Below are positions 15,761 to 23,431 of a stretch of DNA of 33,848 nt, piece by piece (the first letter of the stretch is position 1; each line of letters opens with the position of its first letter). The DNA is from Pseudomonas sp. C2B4 (lineage in GTDB: Bacteria > Pseudomonadota > Gammaproteobacteria > Pseudomonadales > Pseudomonadaceae). The position numbers and the translations under genes were made by a program. The DNA lies in assembly GCF_013359695.1 (NCBI RefSeq), contig NZ_JABFMU010000066.1, positions 1 to 33,848 on the forward strand, written 5' to 3'. The notes below the pieces were generated by a model. The model was not told where the DNA came from and did not search any database. It worked only from the letters and a program-made list of their open reading frames with translations.

Positions 15761-16942
15761 TCAAGCCCGCTCAAAAATCGCCGCAATCCCCTGACCACCA
15801 CCAATGCACATGGTCACCAGCGCATAACGCCCACCGGTACGATGCAGTTCGTGGATAGCCTTGGTCGCAATGATCGCGCCGGTCGCACCCACCGGGTGAC
15901 CCAGGGCAATCCCCGAACCGTTCGGGTTGACCTTGGCCGGGTCGAGATCAAGTTCCTGGCTGACCGCACAAGCCTGCGCCGCGAAGGCGATGTTGGCTTC
16001 GATCACGTCCATGTCGGCGACGGTCAGGCCGGCACGCTTGAGGGCGATGCGCGTGGCCGGCACCGGGCCCAGGCCCATCAGTTCCGGTTCGAGGCCGGCG
16101 TGGGCGTAGCTGACCAGACGGGCCAGCGGGCGCAGGTTGTTCACCTGAACCGCCGCACCGGTCGCCATGACCAGGGCCGCCGCACCGTCGTTGAGACCGG
16201 AAGCGTTGCCGGCGGTGACGGTACCGTCCTTCTTGAACGCCGCTTTCATCTGCGCCAGCTGTTCCAGGGTAGTGGCGCGCGGGTGCTCGTCGACGTTGAA
16301 CAGCTTGGTGCCTTTGCGATCCTGGATTTCAACCGTGGCGATCTGCTCGGCGAAGTAGCCGTTGGCGATTGCGTGGGCGGCGCGTTTCTGGTCTTCGAAC
16401 GCCAGGGCGTCCTGCATTTCGCGGGTGATGCCGTTGCGCGCGGCGACGTTCTCGGCGGTGATGCCCATGTGAAAGTTCTGGAACGGGTCATGCAGGATGC
16501 CGAGCATGTAGTCGACAGCCTGGACATTGCCCATGCGCGAGCCCCAGCGGGCGGACGGCAGCAGGTACGGGCCACGGCTCATGGACTCGGCACCGGCGCC
16601 GATGGCAATGTCGGCGTCGCCCAGCAGCAGGGTCTGCGCGGCGCTGACAATCGCTTGCAGGCCGGAACCGCACAGGCGGTTGACGTTGTAGGCCGGGGTT
16701 TCCTTCGGGATACCGGCGTTCATCGCGGCAACGCGGGAGATGTAGGCGTCGCGGCATTCAGTGGGGATCACGTTGCCCATCACCAGATGGCCAACGAGCG
16801 CCGGGTCCACGGCGGCACGGTCCAGGGCGGCCTTCACGGCCGTGGTCGCCAGGTCGGCCAGGGGCACGTCCTTGAGCGAACCGCCAAAGGAGCCGATGGC
16901 GGTACGGGCGGCGCTGACGACGTAGATTTCCGGGGTGTTCAT
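15761..16942 (-). CDS. Acetyl-CoA acetyltransferase / beta-ketothiolase
   Basis: Cytoplasmic thiolase of 393 residues, the normal length. It would cleave a 3-ketoacyl-CoA to acetyl-CoA plus a shortened acyl-CoA, or run in reverse. The acylated nucleophile is Cys91 (NRLCGSGLQ), with His349 (GIALGHPVGATGA) and Cys379 (MCIGGGQG) completing the site. The usual NEAF motif reads NIAFAAQACAV, so the Asn is kept but the following Glu is Ile, which is unusual. The start overlaps the stop of the enoyl-CoA hydratase gene by four bases, and AAAGGAAA precedes it. The two form a short beta-oxidation unit that could act on a specific side chain or organic acid. The MITE-like element begins 21 bases beyond its stop. 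Confidence 0.9.
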   Translation of the reverse strand: MNTPEIYVVSAARTAIGSFGGSLKDVPLADLATTAVKAALDRAAVDPALVGHLVMGNVIPTECRDAYISRVAAMNAGIPKETPAYNVNRLCGSGLQAIVSAAQTLLLGDADIAIGAGAESMSRGPYLLPSARWGSRMGNVQAVDYMLGILHDPFQNFHMGITAENVAARNGITREMQDALAFEDQKRAAHAIANGYFAEQIATVEIQDRKGTKLFNVDEHPRATTLEQLAQMKAAFKKDGTVTAGNASGLNDGAAALVMATGAAVQVNNLRPLARLVSYAHAGLEPELMGLGPVPATRIALKRAGLTVADMDVIEANIAFAAQACAVSQELDLDPAKVNPNGSGIALGHPVGATGAIIATKAIHELHRTGGRYALVTMCIGGGQGIAAIFERA

Positions 16943-17721
16943 GACGGGTTTCCTTTCGATGGATTCTTATCTGTACTGCGATTGAGCAGGGCGTTCAAGG
17001 CTGTTTTCGCCTCGGTGCTGTTCAGACGTTCGATGAACAGCTGGTTTTCTTCGCGCAGGGTGGCTTGCAGTTCGGCCATGCCAGCCTGCTTCATTAGATG
17101 TCGGGATTGGCGCAAGGATTCCTGGGGCAATGCCAGCAAGCGACGGGCGATCTGTTGGGCCGCCGCCAGGCATTGCGCGCCATCGTCGAAGGCTTCGTTG
17201 GCCAGTCCCCAGGCCACCGCCTCGCTGCCAGTGAGGCTTTCGCCCAAGAGCAGCAGGCGCGAGGCGCGGGCCTGGCCGAGCAGGCGCGGCAACAGCAGGC
17301 TGGCGCCGAACTCGGGGCACAGGCCCAAATTGACGAACGGCATGCGCAGTTTGGCGTTGCGGGTCACCAGGACCTGATCGCAATGCAACAAAAGGGTGGT
17401 GCCGATACCGATGGCGGCGCCGGACACGGCGGCGATCAGCGGTTTTTGCAGGTGCGTCACGGCGCGCATCAGGCGGAACGCCGGGCTGTCCAGATGAGTG
17501 GGAGGCTGCTCCAGAAAGTCCACCAGATCGTTGCCGCTGGTAAAGCAGTTCGGGCCACCGGTCAGGATCACCACGCTGACCGCCTTGTCCTCGTCGGCCG
17601 CGAACAACAGGTCGGCCAGCCGCGTGTACATGGCGTTGGTCAGCGCATTGAGCTTGTCGGGACGATCAATGGTCAGCGTCAGCACGCCATCGCGTTGTTC
17701 CTGTTTGATCAGGTCGGTCAT
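16939..17721 (-). CDS. Enoyl-CoA hydratase/isomerase family protein
   Basis: Crotonase-fold protein of 260 residues. Oxyanion-hole segments are visible at SGNDLVDF (about 62-69) and SGAAIGIG (about 99-106). NLGLCPEFGASLLLPRLLG gives the acidic residue typical of hydratases or isomerases. It would hydrate a 2-enoyl-CoA or shift its double bond. The thiolase gene follows with a four-base overlap. The weakly marked start (AGGCG) faces the divergent polyamine-binding-protein gene across a 207-base intergenic region. The C-terminal Ser/Asn/Lys-rich tail is loosely conserved and lies over the thiolase start. Whether it is a hydratase or an isomerase is not decided by the motifs. Confidence 0.87.
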   Translation of the reverse strand: MTDLIKQEQRDGVLTLTIDRPDKLNALTNAMYTRLADLLFAADEDKAVSVVILTGGPNCFTSGNDLVDFLEQPPTHLDSPAFRLMRAVTHLQKPLIAAVSGAAIGIGTTLLLHCDQVLVTRNAKLRMPFVNLGLCPEFGASLLLPRLLGQARASRLLLLGESLTGSEAVAWGLANEAFDDGAQCLAAAQQIARRLLALPQESLRQSRHLMKQAGMAELQATLREENQLFIERLNSTEAKTALNALLNRSTDKNPSKGNPS

Positions 17722-17928
17722 ACAAAACGCCTGCGAGTCGGTTTGGCGGCCACTTTAAGCGGCCAGCAAACCCCGGATCTATGACAAAACGGGTCAACCG
17801 CAATGATGCTTTTTGCCATGTGTCCGGCCTACACACCCATTCGGGGTATGGCTTCACCCAGCGAATCGCCCAATAGTAGGTTCATCCGCTCATCCAGAGC
17901 CGAACTCGCTCGATAAGGTGAATGTGCA

Positions 17929-19032
17929 ATGCGCAAGACACTGAAGGTGATTTCCAGTCTGTTTGTTGTTTCGTTGGTCATCAACGCCCAGGCCGCAGAA
18001 GTGGACGACAGCAAAACGCTGCGGCTCTACAACTGGGCGGATTACATCGGCGAAAAGACCCTGGCCAATTTCGAGAAAGAAACCGGCATCAAAGTCATCT
18101 ACGACACCTTCGATGCCTATGAAACGGTGCAGGCCAAGCTGCTGACCGGTCACTCCGGTTACGACCTGATCGTATTGAACGCCTCCCTCGCACCCCCTTT
18201 GATTCAGGCCAAGGTGTTCCAGCCGCTGGACAAAAAGCTGCTGCCGAGCTGGAACAATCTCGACCCGAAAGTCTTGCAGGACATGCAGGGGTTTGACCCG
18301 GGTACCCACTATTCCGCGCCCTACACCTGGGGCAGCAACGGCGTGACCTACAACGTCGACAAGATCAAGGAGCGCATGCCGGACGCGCCGATCGGCTCGC
18401 TGGCGATGATTTTCGATCCGAAGATCGTCTCCAAATTTGCCGACTGCGGCGTCACCCTGCTCGATGCGCCCACTGAAGTCATTCCCATGGCGCTGAAGTA
18501 CCTCGGCCGCGACCCACGCAGTGCGGCGCCGGCGGACCTCAAGGCCGCCCAGGAATTGCTGTTGTCGGTGCGGCCGTACATCCGCAAATTCGATTCGGTC
18601 AATTACCTGACCAGCCTGCCCAATGGCGATGTGTGCATGGCCATGACCTGGTCCGGCGACTACGCCACCGCCATGGCCCGCGCCGAAGAGGCGAAGAAGC
18701 AGATCAACCTGGCCTATTTCATTCCCAAGGAAGGTTCACTGATCTGGTTCGACAACATGTACATCCCGGCCGACGCGCCGCACGTGGCCAATGCCCACAA
18801 GTTTCTCGATTACCTGATGCAACCGCAGGTGATCGCAGATGTGAGCGATTACATCAACTACGCCAACAGCAACGCGGCCGCCACGCCGCTACTCAATGCC
18901 AGTGTGCGCAACAACCCGGCGATTTATCCCGGTGACGACATTCGTCAACGACTGTTTCCGCAGAAAACCCAGGACGCGAAAGACATGCGCGCCATGACGC
19001 GGGTCTGGAGCACGGTGAAGAGCGGGATTTGA
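17929..19032 (+). CDS. Polyamine ABC transporter substrate-binding protein (PotF/SpuD-like, orphan)
   Basis: Periplasmic binding protein of 367 residues with a signal peptide (1-23, cleaved after NAQAA). The mature start LRLYNWADYIGEKTLANFEKETGIKV, and later SGYDLIV, DAPTEV, LPNGDVCMAMTWSGD and ANSNAAATPL, follow putrescine-binding PotF closely. AAGGTG precedes the ATG. The aminotransferase gene follows after 30 bases on the same strand. No permease or ATPase genes are nearby, so it must use a transporter encoded elsewhere or act as a sensor. Binding of putrescine, spermidine or a related diamine is likely; which one cannot be read from this. Confidence 0.88.
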   Translation: MRKTLKVISSLFVVSLVINAQAAEVDDSKTLRLYNWADYIGEKTLANFEKETGIKVIYDTFDAYETVQAKLLTGHSGYDLIVLNASLAPPLIQAKVFQPLDKKLLPSWNNLDPKVLQDMQGFDPGTHYSAPYTWGSNGVTYNVDKIKERMPDAPIGSLAMIFDPKIVSKFADCGVTLLDAPTEVIPMALKYLGRDPRSAAPADLKAAQELLLSVRPYIRKFDSVNYLTSLPNGDVCMAMTWSGDYATAMARAEEAKKQINLAYFIPKEGSLIWFDNMYIPADAPHVANAHKFLDYLMQPQVIADVSDYINYANSNAAATPLLNASVRNNPAIYPGDDIRQRLFPQKTQDAKDMRAMTRVWSTVKSGI

Positions 19033-19062
19033 TCGTTCAATTGTTCAGTTTGAGGTTTTGTT

Positions 19063-20481
19063 ATGGCTACCCCAATTCAAAAATCGTTTTCGGCGGCTGA
19101 AGAGGCTGCACTGGTCAAGGCTGACAAGGCCCACCACATGCACGGTTACCACATGTTCGACGAGCACGCTGAACAAGGTTCGCTGAACATCGTCGCCGGT
19201 GATGGCGCCTTCATCTATGACACCCAGGGCAACCGCTTCCTCGACGCCGTGGGCGGCATGTGGTGCACCAACATTGGTCTGGGCCGTGAGGAAATGGCCG
19301 AAGCCATCGCCGATCAGGTACGGCAGCTTGCTTATTCGAATCCGTTTTCCGACATGTCCAACAACGTGGCGATCCAGTTGTGCGAAAAACTCGCCAGCCT
19401 CGCTCCGGGCGACCTCGACCATGTGTTCCTGACCACCGGCGGCTCGACCGCCGTGGACACCGCGTACCGCCTGATCCAGTACTACCAGAACTGCCGTGGC
19501 CTGCCTGAAAAGAAGCACGTCATCGCCCGATTCAACGCCTATCACGGTTCCACCACGCTGACCATGTCGATCGGCAACAAGGCCGCCGACCGGGTGCCGG
19601 AGTTCGATTACGCCAACCCGCTGATCCATCACGTGTCCAACCCCAACCCTTACCGTGCGCCGGAGGGGATGGACGAAGCACAGTTCCTCGAATTCCTGGT
19701 CAAGGAATTCGAAGACAAGATCCTCTCGATTGGCGCGGATAAAGTGGCCGGGTTCTTCGCCGAACCGGTGATGGGCTCGGGCGGGGTGATCATTCCGCCC
19801 AAGGGTTACCTCAAGCGCATGTGGGAGGTGTGCCAGCGCTACGACATCCTGTTCGTCGCCGACGAGGTGGTGACGTCGTTCGGGCGCCTGGGCAAGTTCT
19901 TCGCTTCCAAAGACGTGTTCGACGTGCAGCCGGACATCATCACCACCGCCAAGGGCCTGACCTCGGCCTACCTGCCGCTGGGCGCCTGCATCTTTTCCGA
20001 TCGCATCTGGAAGGTAATTGCCGAACCGGGCACGGGCCGCTGCTTCACCCACGGCTTCACCTACAGCGGCCATCCGGTGTGCTGCACGGCGGCGTTGAAG
20101 AACATCGAGATCATCGAGCGGGAAAACCTGCTGGCCCATGTCGACGATGTCGGCGGCTACCTGGAGCAACGCCTGGCCACGCTGCGGGACCTGCCGCTGG
20201 TGGGGGATGTGCGCTGCCTGAAACTGATGGCCTGCGTGGAGTTCGTTGCCGACAAACGCACCAAGGCGCTGTTCGCCGACGAGATCAACATCGGCGAAAA
20301 AATCCACGTGCGGGCCCAGGCCCGGGGCTTGCTGGTGCGGCCGATCATGCACCTCAACGTGATGTCGCCGCCGTTGATCCTGACCTATGAGCAGGTGGAC
20401 GAGATCGTCGAGATCCTGCGCGAGTGCATCCTGGAAGTGGCGGCCGAGCTTCAAGCGAGCGGCCAGTACGCCGGCCAATGA
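19063..20481 (+). CDS. Class III (PLP-dependent) aminotransferase, SpuC-like omega-transaminase
   Basis: Aminotransferase of 472 residues in fold type I, class III. The PLP-binding Lys297 is in TTAKGLTSAYLPLG, Asp267 in LFVADEVVTSFGR contacts the pyridine nitrogen, and YHGST (160-164) supplies the stacking aromatic residue. The phosphate-site segment reads TTGGSTAVDTA rather than the usual SGSEAND. Family members transfer amino groups from putrescine, cadaverine, taurine or beta-alanine to pyruvate or 2-oxoglutarate. The polyamine-type binding protein 30 bases upstream points to a diamine. A LuxR-type regulator gene follows after 53 bases. Specific donor not determined. Confidence 0.88.
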   Translation: MATPIQKSFSAAEEAALVKADKAHHMHGYHMFDEHAEQGSLNIVAGDGAFIYDTQGNRFLDAVGGMWCTNIGLGREEMAEAIADQVRQLAYSNPFSDMSNNVAIQLCEKLASLAPGDLDHVFLTTGGSTAVDTAYRLIQYYQNCRGLPEKKHVIARFNAYHGSTTLTMSIGNKAADRVPEFDYANPLIHHVSNPNPYRAPEGMDEAQFLEFLVKEFEDKILSIGADKVAGFFAEPVMGSGGVIIPPKGYLKRMWEVCQRYDILFVADEVVTSFGRLGKFFASKDVFDVQPDIITTAKGLTSAYLPLGACIFSDRIWKVIAEPGTGRCFTHGFTYSGHPVCCTAALKNIEIIERENLLAHVDDVGGYLEQRLATLRDLPLVGDVRCLKLMACVEFVADKRTKALFADEINIGEKIHVRAQARGLLVRPIMHLNVMSPPLILTYEQVDEIVEILRECILEVAAELQASGQYAGQ

Positions 20482-20534
20482 CTTCATCGGTCAGGCTGTT
20501 ACCAAGGGGCTGTTCACCCGCTAGACTGCGGGGC

Positions 20535-21386
20535 ATGAGCAAACCAAACGACGAAACGCTGATCGCGATGCCCTTCGGGGCATTGCATAAATGGCATGGG
20601 GGCATGCGCGAGGCATTCGCCCATATCGACGAGCCCGACGCCCTGCAATACCTGGCGTCGGCGTTGGCGCAACTGGTGTCCATCGAGTCGATGATGATCA
20701 GCCTGGAGCGCAAGGACCGTGCGCCCCAGCTGCTGTATCAGCGCGGCATCGCCCAGGAGTATCAGGTTTCGATTCTCGAGCGCTATTTTGCCGGTGGCTA
20801 CTTGCTCGACCCGTTCTGCCTGGCGGTGGAGCAGGGGTTGGCGCAAGGCTTCTATCACCTGGAAGAAATCGCGCCGGACAACTTCTTCGACAGTGACTAT
20901 TACAAGGCTTATTACCTGAACGCGGGCTGTTCGGAAGACAGCTACTACATCGTCGATACCGGCGATGACACCAAGATTTCCGTCAGTCTCTATCAGGGTT
21001 TCGGTGGTGAATGCCTGCGGGTCGACCAACTGAACCTGCTGCGCGCCGTCGAACCGCTGGTGCGCGAATTTGTCAGCGAATTCAGCCGGCGTGGCCTGCT
21101 GCGCAATCGCGAGATCCAGTGCAATAAGGAACAAGTCCTGCGCGATGATCTCAAGCACCGGGTGCAATTCGCGTTCGAGCATTTCGGCAGTGATCTGCTC
21201 ACCGAGCGTGAGCGGGAAGTGGCGCACATGGTCCTGCGGGGTCACTCGGTGAAATCCACAGCCAGCCAGATGAACATCTCACCGGAAACCGTGCGCATGC
21301 ACCGCAAGAATCTGTACCTGAAGCTGGACGTGGGTTCGCAGTCGGAGTTGTTTGCCTTGTTTATCGAGTGGTTGCGCGGGCATTGA
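20535..21386 (+). CDS. LuxR-family transcriptional regulator
   Basis: Regulator of 283 residues. A C-terminal LuxR helix-turn-helix covers about 215-275 (LLTEREREVAHMVLRGHSVKSTASQMNISPETVRMHRKNLYLKL). The N-terminal half (about 15-190) looks like a GAF-like sensory domain. It is not clearly an acyl-homoserine-lactone domain. The frame runs upstream to 20424 but overlaps the aminotransferase gene; ATG at 20535 after GGGGC is the sensible start. It probably controls the binding-protein/aminotransferase pair just upstream. Ligand unknown. Confidence 0.85.
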   Translation: MSKPNDETLIAMPFGALHKWHGGMREAFAHIDEPDALQYLASALAQLVSIESMMISLERKDRAPQLLYQRGIAQEYQVSILERYFAGGYLLDPFCLAVEQGLAQGFYHLEEIAPDNFFDSDYYKAYYLNAGCSEDSYYIVDTGDDTKISVSLYQGFGGECLRVDQLNLLRAVEPLVREFVSEFSRRGLLRNREIQCNKEQVLRDDLKHRVQFAFEHFGSDLLTEREREVAHMVLRGHSVKSTASQMNISPETVRMHRKNLYLKLDVGSQSELFALFIEWLRGH

Positions 21387-21410
21387 TGGCCCGACTCAAC
21401 CAATCACCTT

Positions 21411-21485
21411 GTGGGAGCGAGCCTGCTCGCGAATGCGGCATCACATTCAACATCTCTGTTGACTGATGCACCGCCTTCGCGAGCA
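21411..21485. repeat. REP pair with truncated right arm
   Basis: The left REP palindrome and spacer are complete, but the right arm stops at TTCGCGAGCA and continues into unrelated sequence (ATTGGGG). The missing GGCTCGCTCCCACAG marks a recombination or insertion junction at 21485/21486. Confidence 0.85.
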
Positions 21486-21726
21486 ATTGGGGTGTGCCGC
21501 TGGGCCACTTGGGTTAAGCCATGTGCTCCGTGCGACACGTTGTTCACGGGACTGAAAGTTCTGTGCAAATCCTCCTGCCGCACGCGCATGGATGCTGCGG
21601 GTTCGCCGGTTCAGGCGGGAACGGTTAGGTCACAACTCCTACATGGCGAGTACCGCAACGGGTGAGTTGCAGGGGCATCGTGGGGTTCGGATTGAGGTAA
21701 TCGGGATCCCGCAACGCTGATCGCCA

Positions 21727-22107
21727 CTAACAATCGAACTTGCTGGCGTCGAGATACAAAACGTCGTCCTCCGAATCGATGAGTGGACTCTTTAATATCA
21801 ATACCGACGACAGACGCCGCGTTGGCACTACCACGTCGTTGTTTACTGCCGCCGATAGATCGTACTTCGCACGCAAGAAGTCGCGCGCGCATTGGGTGAA
21901 CGCAGAGAAGAACCCTTTTTCCGCCCACTCAAGCTCCGATGTCGAGCCCAGATCCTTCCCGTCAAACGTTGCTGCCTTAAACCACACCGTCTTGCTGTCT
22001 GTGTGCACCTCCGCTGCCTCGCAGGTCAAACCGGCTTGGCTCGCGCACTCTATGTAATCGTGATACCGAAGATCTGGATTTAGGTTGTACAAAATCAACA
22101 TAGTCAT
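21727..22107 (-). CDS. Hypothetical protein, 126 residues, not recognised
   Basis: Acidic soluble protein with no signal peptide or membrane segment. The sequence starts MTMLILYNLNPDLRYHDYIECASQAG and alternates hydrophobic strands and charged helices (SELEWAEKGFFSAFTQCARDFLRAKY). It ends with strand-like SSVLILKSPL and an acidic tail. It has four Cys without a clear metal motif. The frame is open upstream to 22167, but ATG at 22107 has GAGGCG eight bases before it. Codon choice (many ACA, CTA, TTG, ATA) differs from the flanking genes, suggesting recent acquisition. Small acidic proteins of this size in such patches are often immunity proteins, but nothing in the sequence proves that. Confidence 0.6.
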   Translation of the reverse strand: MTMLILYNLNPDLRYHDYIECASQAGLTCEAAEVHTDSKTVWFKAATFDGKDLGSTSELEWAEKGFFSAFTQCARDFLRAKYDLSAAVNNDVVVPTRRLSSVLILKSPLIDSEDDVLYLDASKFDC

Positions 22108-22377
22108 CTCGATCGCCTCTTGTTTGTGTCTTTGCGACCCTGGGGGCTGTGCCCGGTCGTGTCGCAATACTCCGCTTGAATACGGTGCTGGCCAGCGCCG
22201 CGATCCGATCTACACCAACCATTGCGAAAGCACCTGTCTCCTGAGATTCAGTGGCTCCTACTCAGCCGGGGCTCGGCATAGGCCAAATGTGCTTTACCGT
22301 GGAGGCGTGGCATTGGGGCTAAACGATCGCTCGTGAAATACTGCTGCCGTATGTCCTGCCTGTGCGTCATGTTCCTT

Positions 22378-22400
22378 CAGGTGCGATGCCTTCGCACCTG
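22378..22400. repeat. Perfect 9-base stem-loop in the accessory patch
   Basis: CAGGTGCGA-TGCCT-TCGCACCTG forms a hairpin with a five-base loop. No T-tract follows on either strand, so it is not a standard terminator. Confidence 0.5.
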
Positions 22401-22498
22401 TCAGAAATAACAGGTCTTTAGAATAAATCGGCATTGAAGCTTGTGTTTCTAATCCCAGACCATTTTCGTACTCGGCCGGGGCGGGAAGGGACAAATCC

Positions 22499-22588
22499 AG
22501 TGGGAGTGAGCTTGCTCGCGAAAGCGGTGTACCTGTTCGATAGATCATCGCCTGACACTGCGCCTTCGCGAGCAGGCTCGCTCCCACA
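22499..22588. repeat. REP pair (REPIN) with diverged left arm
   Basis: The right arm is canonical, while the left arm reads GTGGGAGTGAGCTTGCTCGCGA with two changes. It closes the accessory patch, 20 bases beyond the stop of the DUF3077-like gene. Confidence 0.85.
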
Positions 22589-22609
22589 AGGGTTCTCCCA
22601 CAGGGCTGG

Positions 22610-22924
22610 TCAGCGCGCCCGCAACCGCCGCCCGATCACATCCAGCACATCACAGCCATCGCGCAACGGGATGGCGCAGAGCAGTGAGAAGTCGCTGAGG
22701 ATGAAGGATTCGCATTCGATCGAACCGCGCATGGAGAGGTTTTCCAGTACCTGGGTGACGGCACGGATTCGGTAGTTGGCGGCGTCCATCAGAATGTCGA
22801 GCGGTGCGTGGGTATCGACGAAGAGGGTGGGCATGTCGGTGCAGTTGCCGGTCAATGCCATGAAGCGGTTGTCGGGGTGAGGGGTTGGTTTTTCGTAGGG
22901 GGGATCTGGGTGAATGGATTTCAT
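22610..22924 (-). CDS. Small Pseudomonas protein resembling DUF3077/DUF6124 families
   Basis: Protein of 104 residues with no signal peptide. It starts MKSIHPDPPYEKPT, like the xxPDPP-type starts of the small DUF3077 and DUF6124 proteins common in Pseudomonas. A predicted strand (MPTLFVDTHAPLDILMDAANYRIRAV) and a central helix (AVTQVLENLSM) follow. The family assignment is from memory of such sequences and is moderate; no function is known. Its ATG overlaps the TGA of an upstream 77-codon frame (ATGA at 22921-22924). Its only ribosome-binding candidate, GAGAG, lies in the 3' arm of a predicted hairpin, so translation may depend on the leader. Confidence 0.65.
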   Translation of the reverse strand: MKSIHPDPPYEKPTPHPDNRFMALTGNCTDMPTLFVDTHAPLDILMDAANYRIRAVTQVLENLSMRGSIECESFILSDFSLLCAIPLRDGCDVLDVIGRRLRAR

Positions 22925-23166
22925 GGTTTCGAGCTCTCATTTAGAAAATGGAGCTGCCAAGGGCCTTTCCTACGGGCCTGGGTGGCAGCCATGTACGGGG
23001 TAGGAAATCGAGATCTGAGAGCACCTCTCGACCACGCCGAAGCGTGCCCGTACATGGCCACCGCGGCTGATCTTACGGACGCATTCGAACGGCCGCAAAC
23101 CAGGCAATGGCGCCTGAGCGCTTTCAGATTCTGGAGGTTCCTACACCCCACCACTGAATTTCAGTG
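22925..23166 (-). ncRNA. Candidate structured 5' leader RNA (with overlapping upstream ORF)
   Basis: Read on the minus strand, the 240 bases before the DUF3077-like gene hold several nested inverted repeats. A 15-base palindrome (23152-23166) comes first. GCGGC/GCCGC and CAGGC/GCCTG stems follow. A perfect 11-base outer stem CCATGTACGGG/CCCGTACATGG (23047-23057 with 22989-22999) then encloses a CACGC-TTCG-GCGTG tetraloop hairpin and a second GAGAG/CTCTC hairpin, giving a three-way junction. Next is a GCTGCCA/TGGCAGC hairpin. Last is CATTT-TCT-AAATG just before the start. The cUUCGg tetraloop is a hallmark of functional RNA. A 77-codon frame (22921-23154, GTG start, no ribosome site) also spans it, so a coding role is not excluded. 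Confidence 0.5.
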
Positions 23167-23390
23167 ACCCCAAAAGACTATCGATTGAGCACCTTCCAAA
23201 CCAGTTCACGCAAATCGCCACATTTCGAAGGAAATCTCCGAAGACCTTGCCCAGAAATGTCCTAGGACTTGTCCAATTGGCATCTGTCAAAAGGGAGCGG
23301 TGGAGGGTGGGTGAGGGACAGCGGACATGACTGCAGCCTAGGAAAAACAGAAATGTCCTACGCCAATTGACACCCGAGTCACCTCAACCC
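23167..23390. other. Intergenic region with a 13-base direct repeat
   Basis: CAGAAATGTCCTA occurs at 23252-23264 and 23348-23360, 96 bases apart, each followed by CCAATTG. The first copy also contains the palindrome GTCCTAGGAC. No gene or clear promoter is seen. It may be a remnant of a small repeated element, or hold the promoter of the structured leader. Confidence 0.4.
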
Positions 23391-23414
23391 CTGTAGGAGC
23401 GAGCCCGCTCGCGA
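23391..23414. repeat. Single REP palindrome
   Basis: CTGTAGGAGCGAGCCCGCTCGCGA occurs without a partner, 18 bases beyond the antitoxin stop. Confidence 0.8.
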
Positions 23415-23431
23415 TGGCGGTCTGAATTCAC

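Larger units (their letters stand above)
21486..22498. other. Accessory patch of lower GC content bounded by a broken REP pair
   Basis: About 1 kb differs in base and codon use from its neighbours. Apart from the 126-residue gene (21727-22107) no convincing coding region is seen. 21486-21726 has frames on both strands open through the REP junction but none recognised. An 81-codon frame from 22222 (minus) has a good CAGGAGACAGG ribosome-binding site but overlaps the 126-residue gene. It may be a broken N-terminus. 22223-22498 holds a hairpin and nothing else clear. Confidence 0.5.

Noticed and set aside
19045..20487. 480-codon minus-strand frame over the aminotransferase
   Set aside because: It is the antisense shadow of an enzyme with complete PLP-binding motifs.
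21486..21664. Plus-strand frame with CAPCDTLF that recalls the PCxxC motif of deaminase toxins
   Set aside because: The frame begins inside a REP palindrome, lacks the His-Glu half of a deaminase site, and is too short. It is also on the opposite strand to the supposed immunity-like gene.
22085..22336. 83-codon plus-strand frame with a signal-peptide-like start
   Set aside because: The hydrophobic start comes from the complement of the 126-residue gene's beginning, with no ribosome-binding site and no recognisable mature domain.
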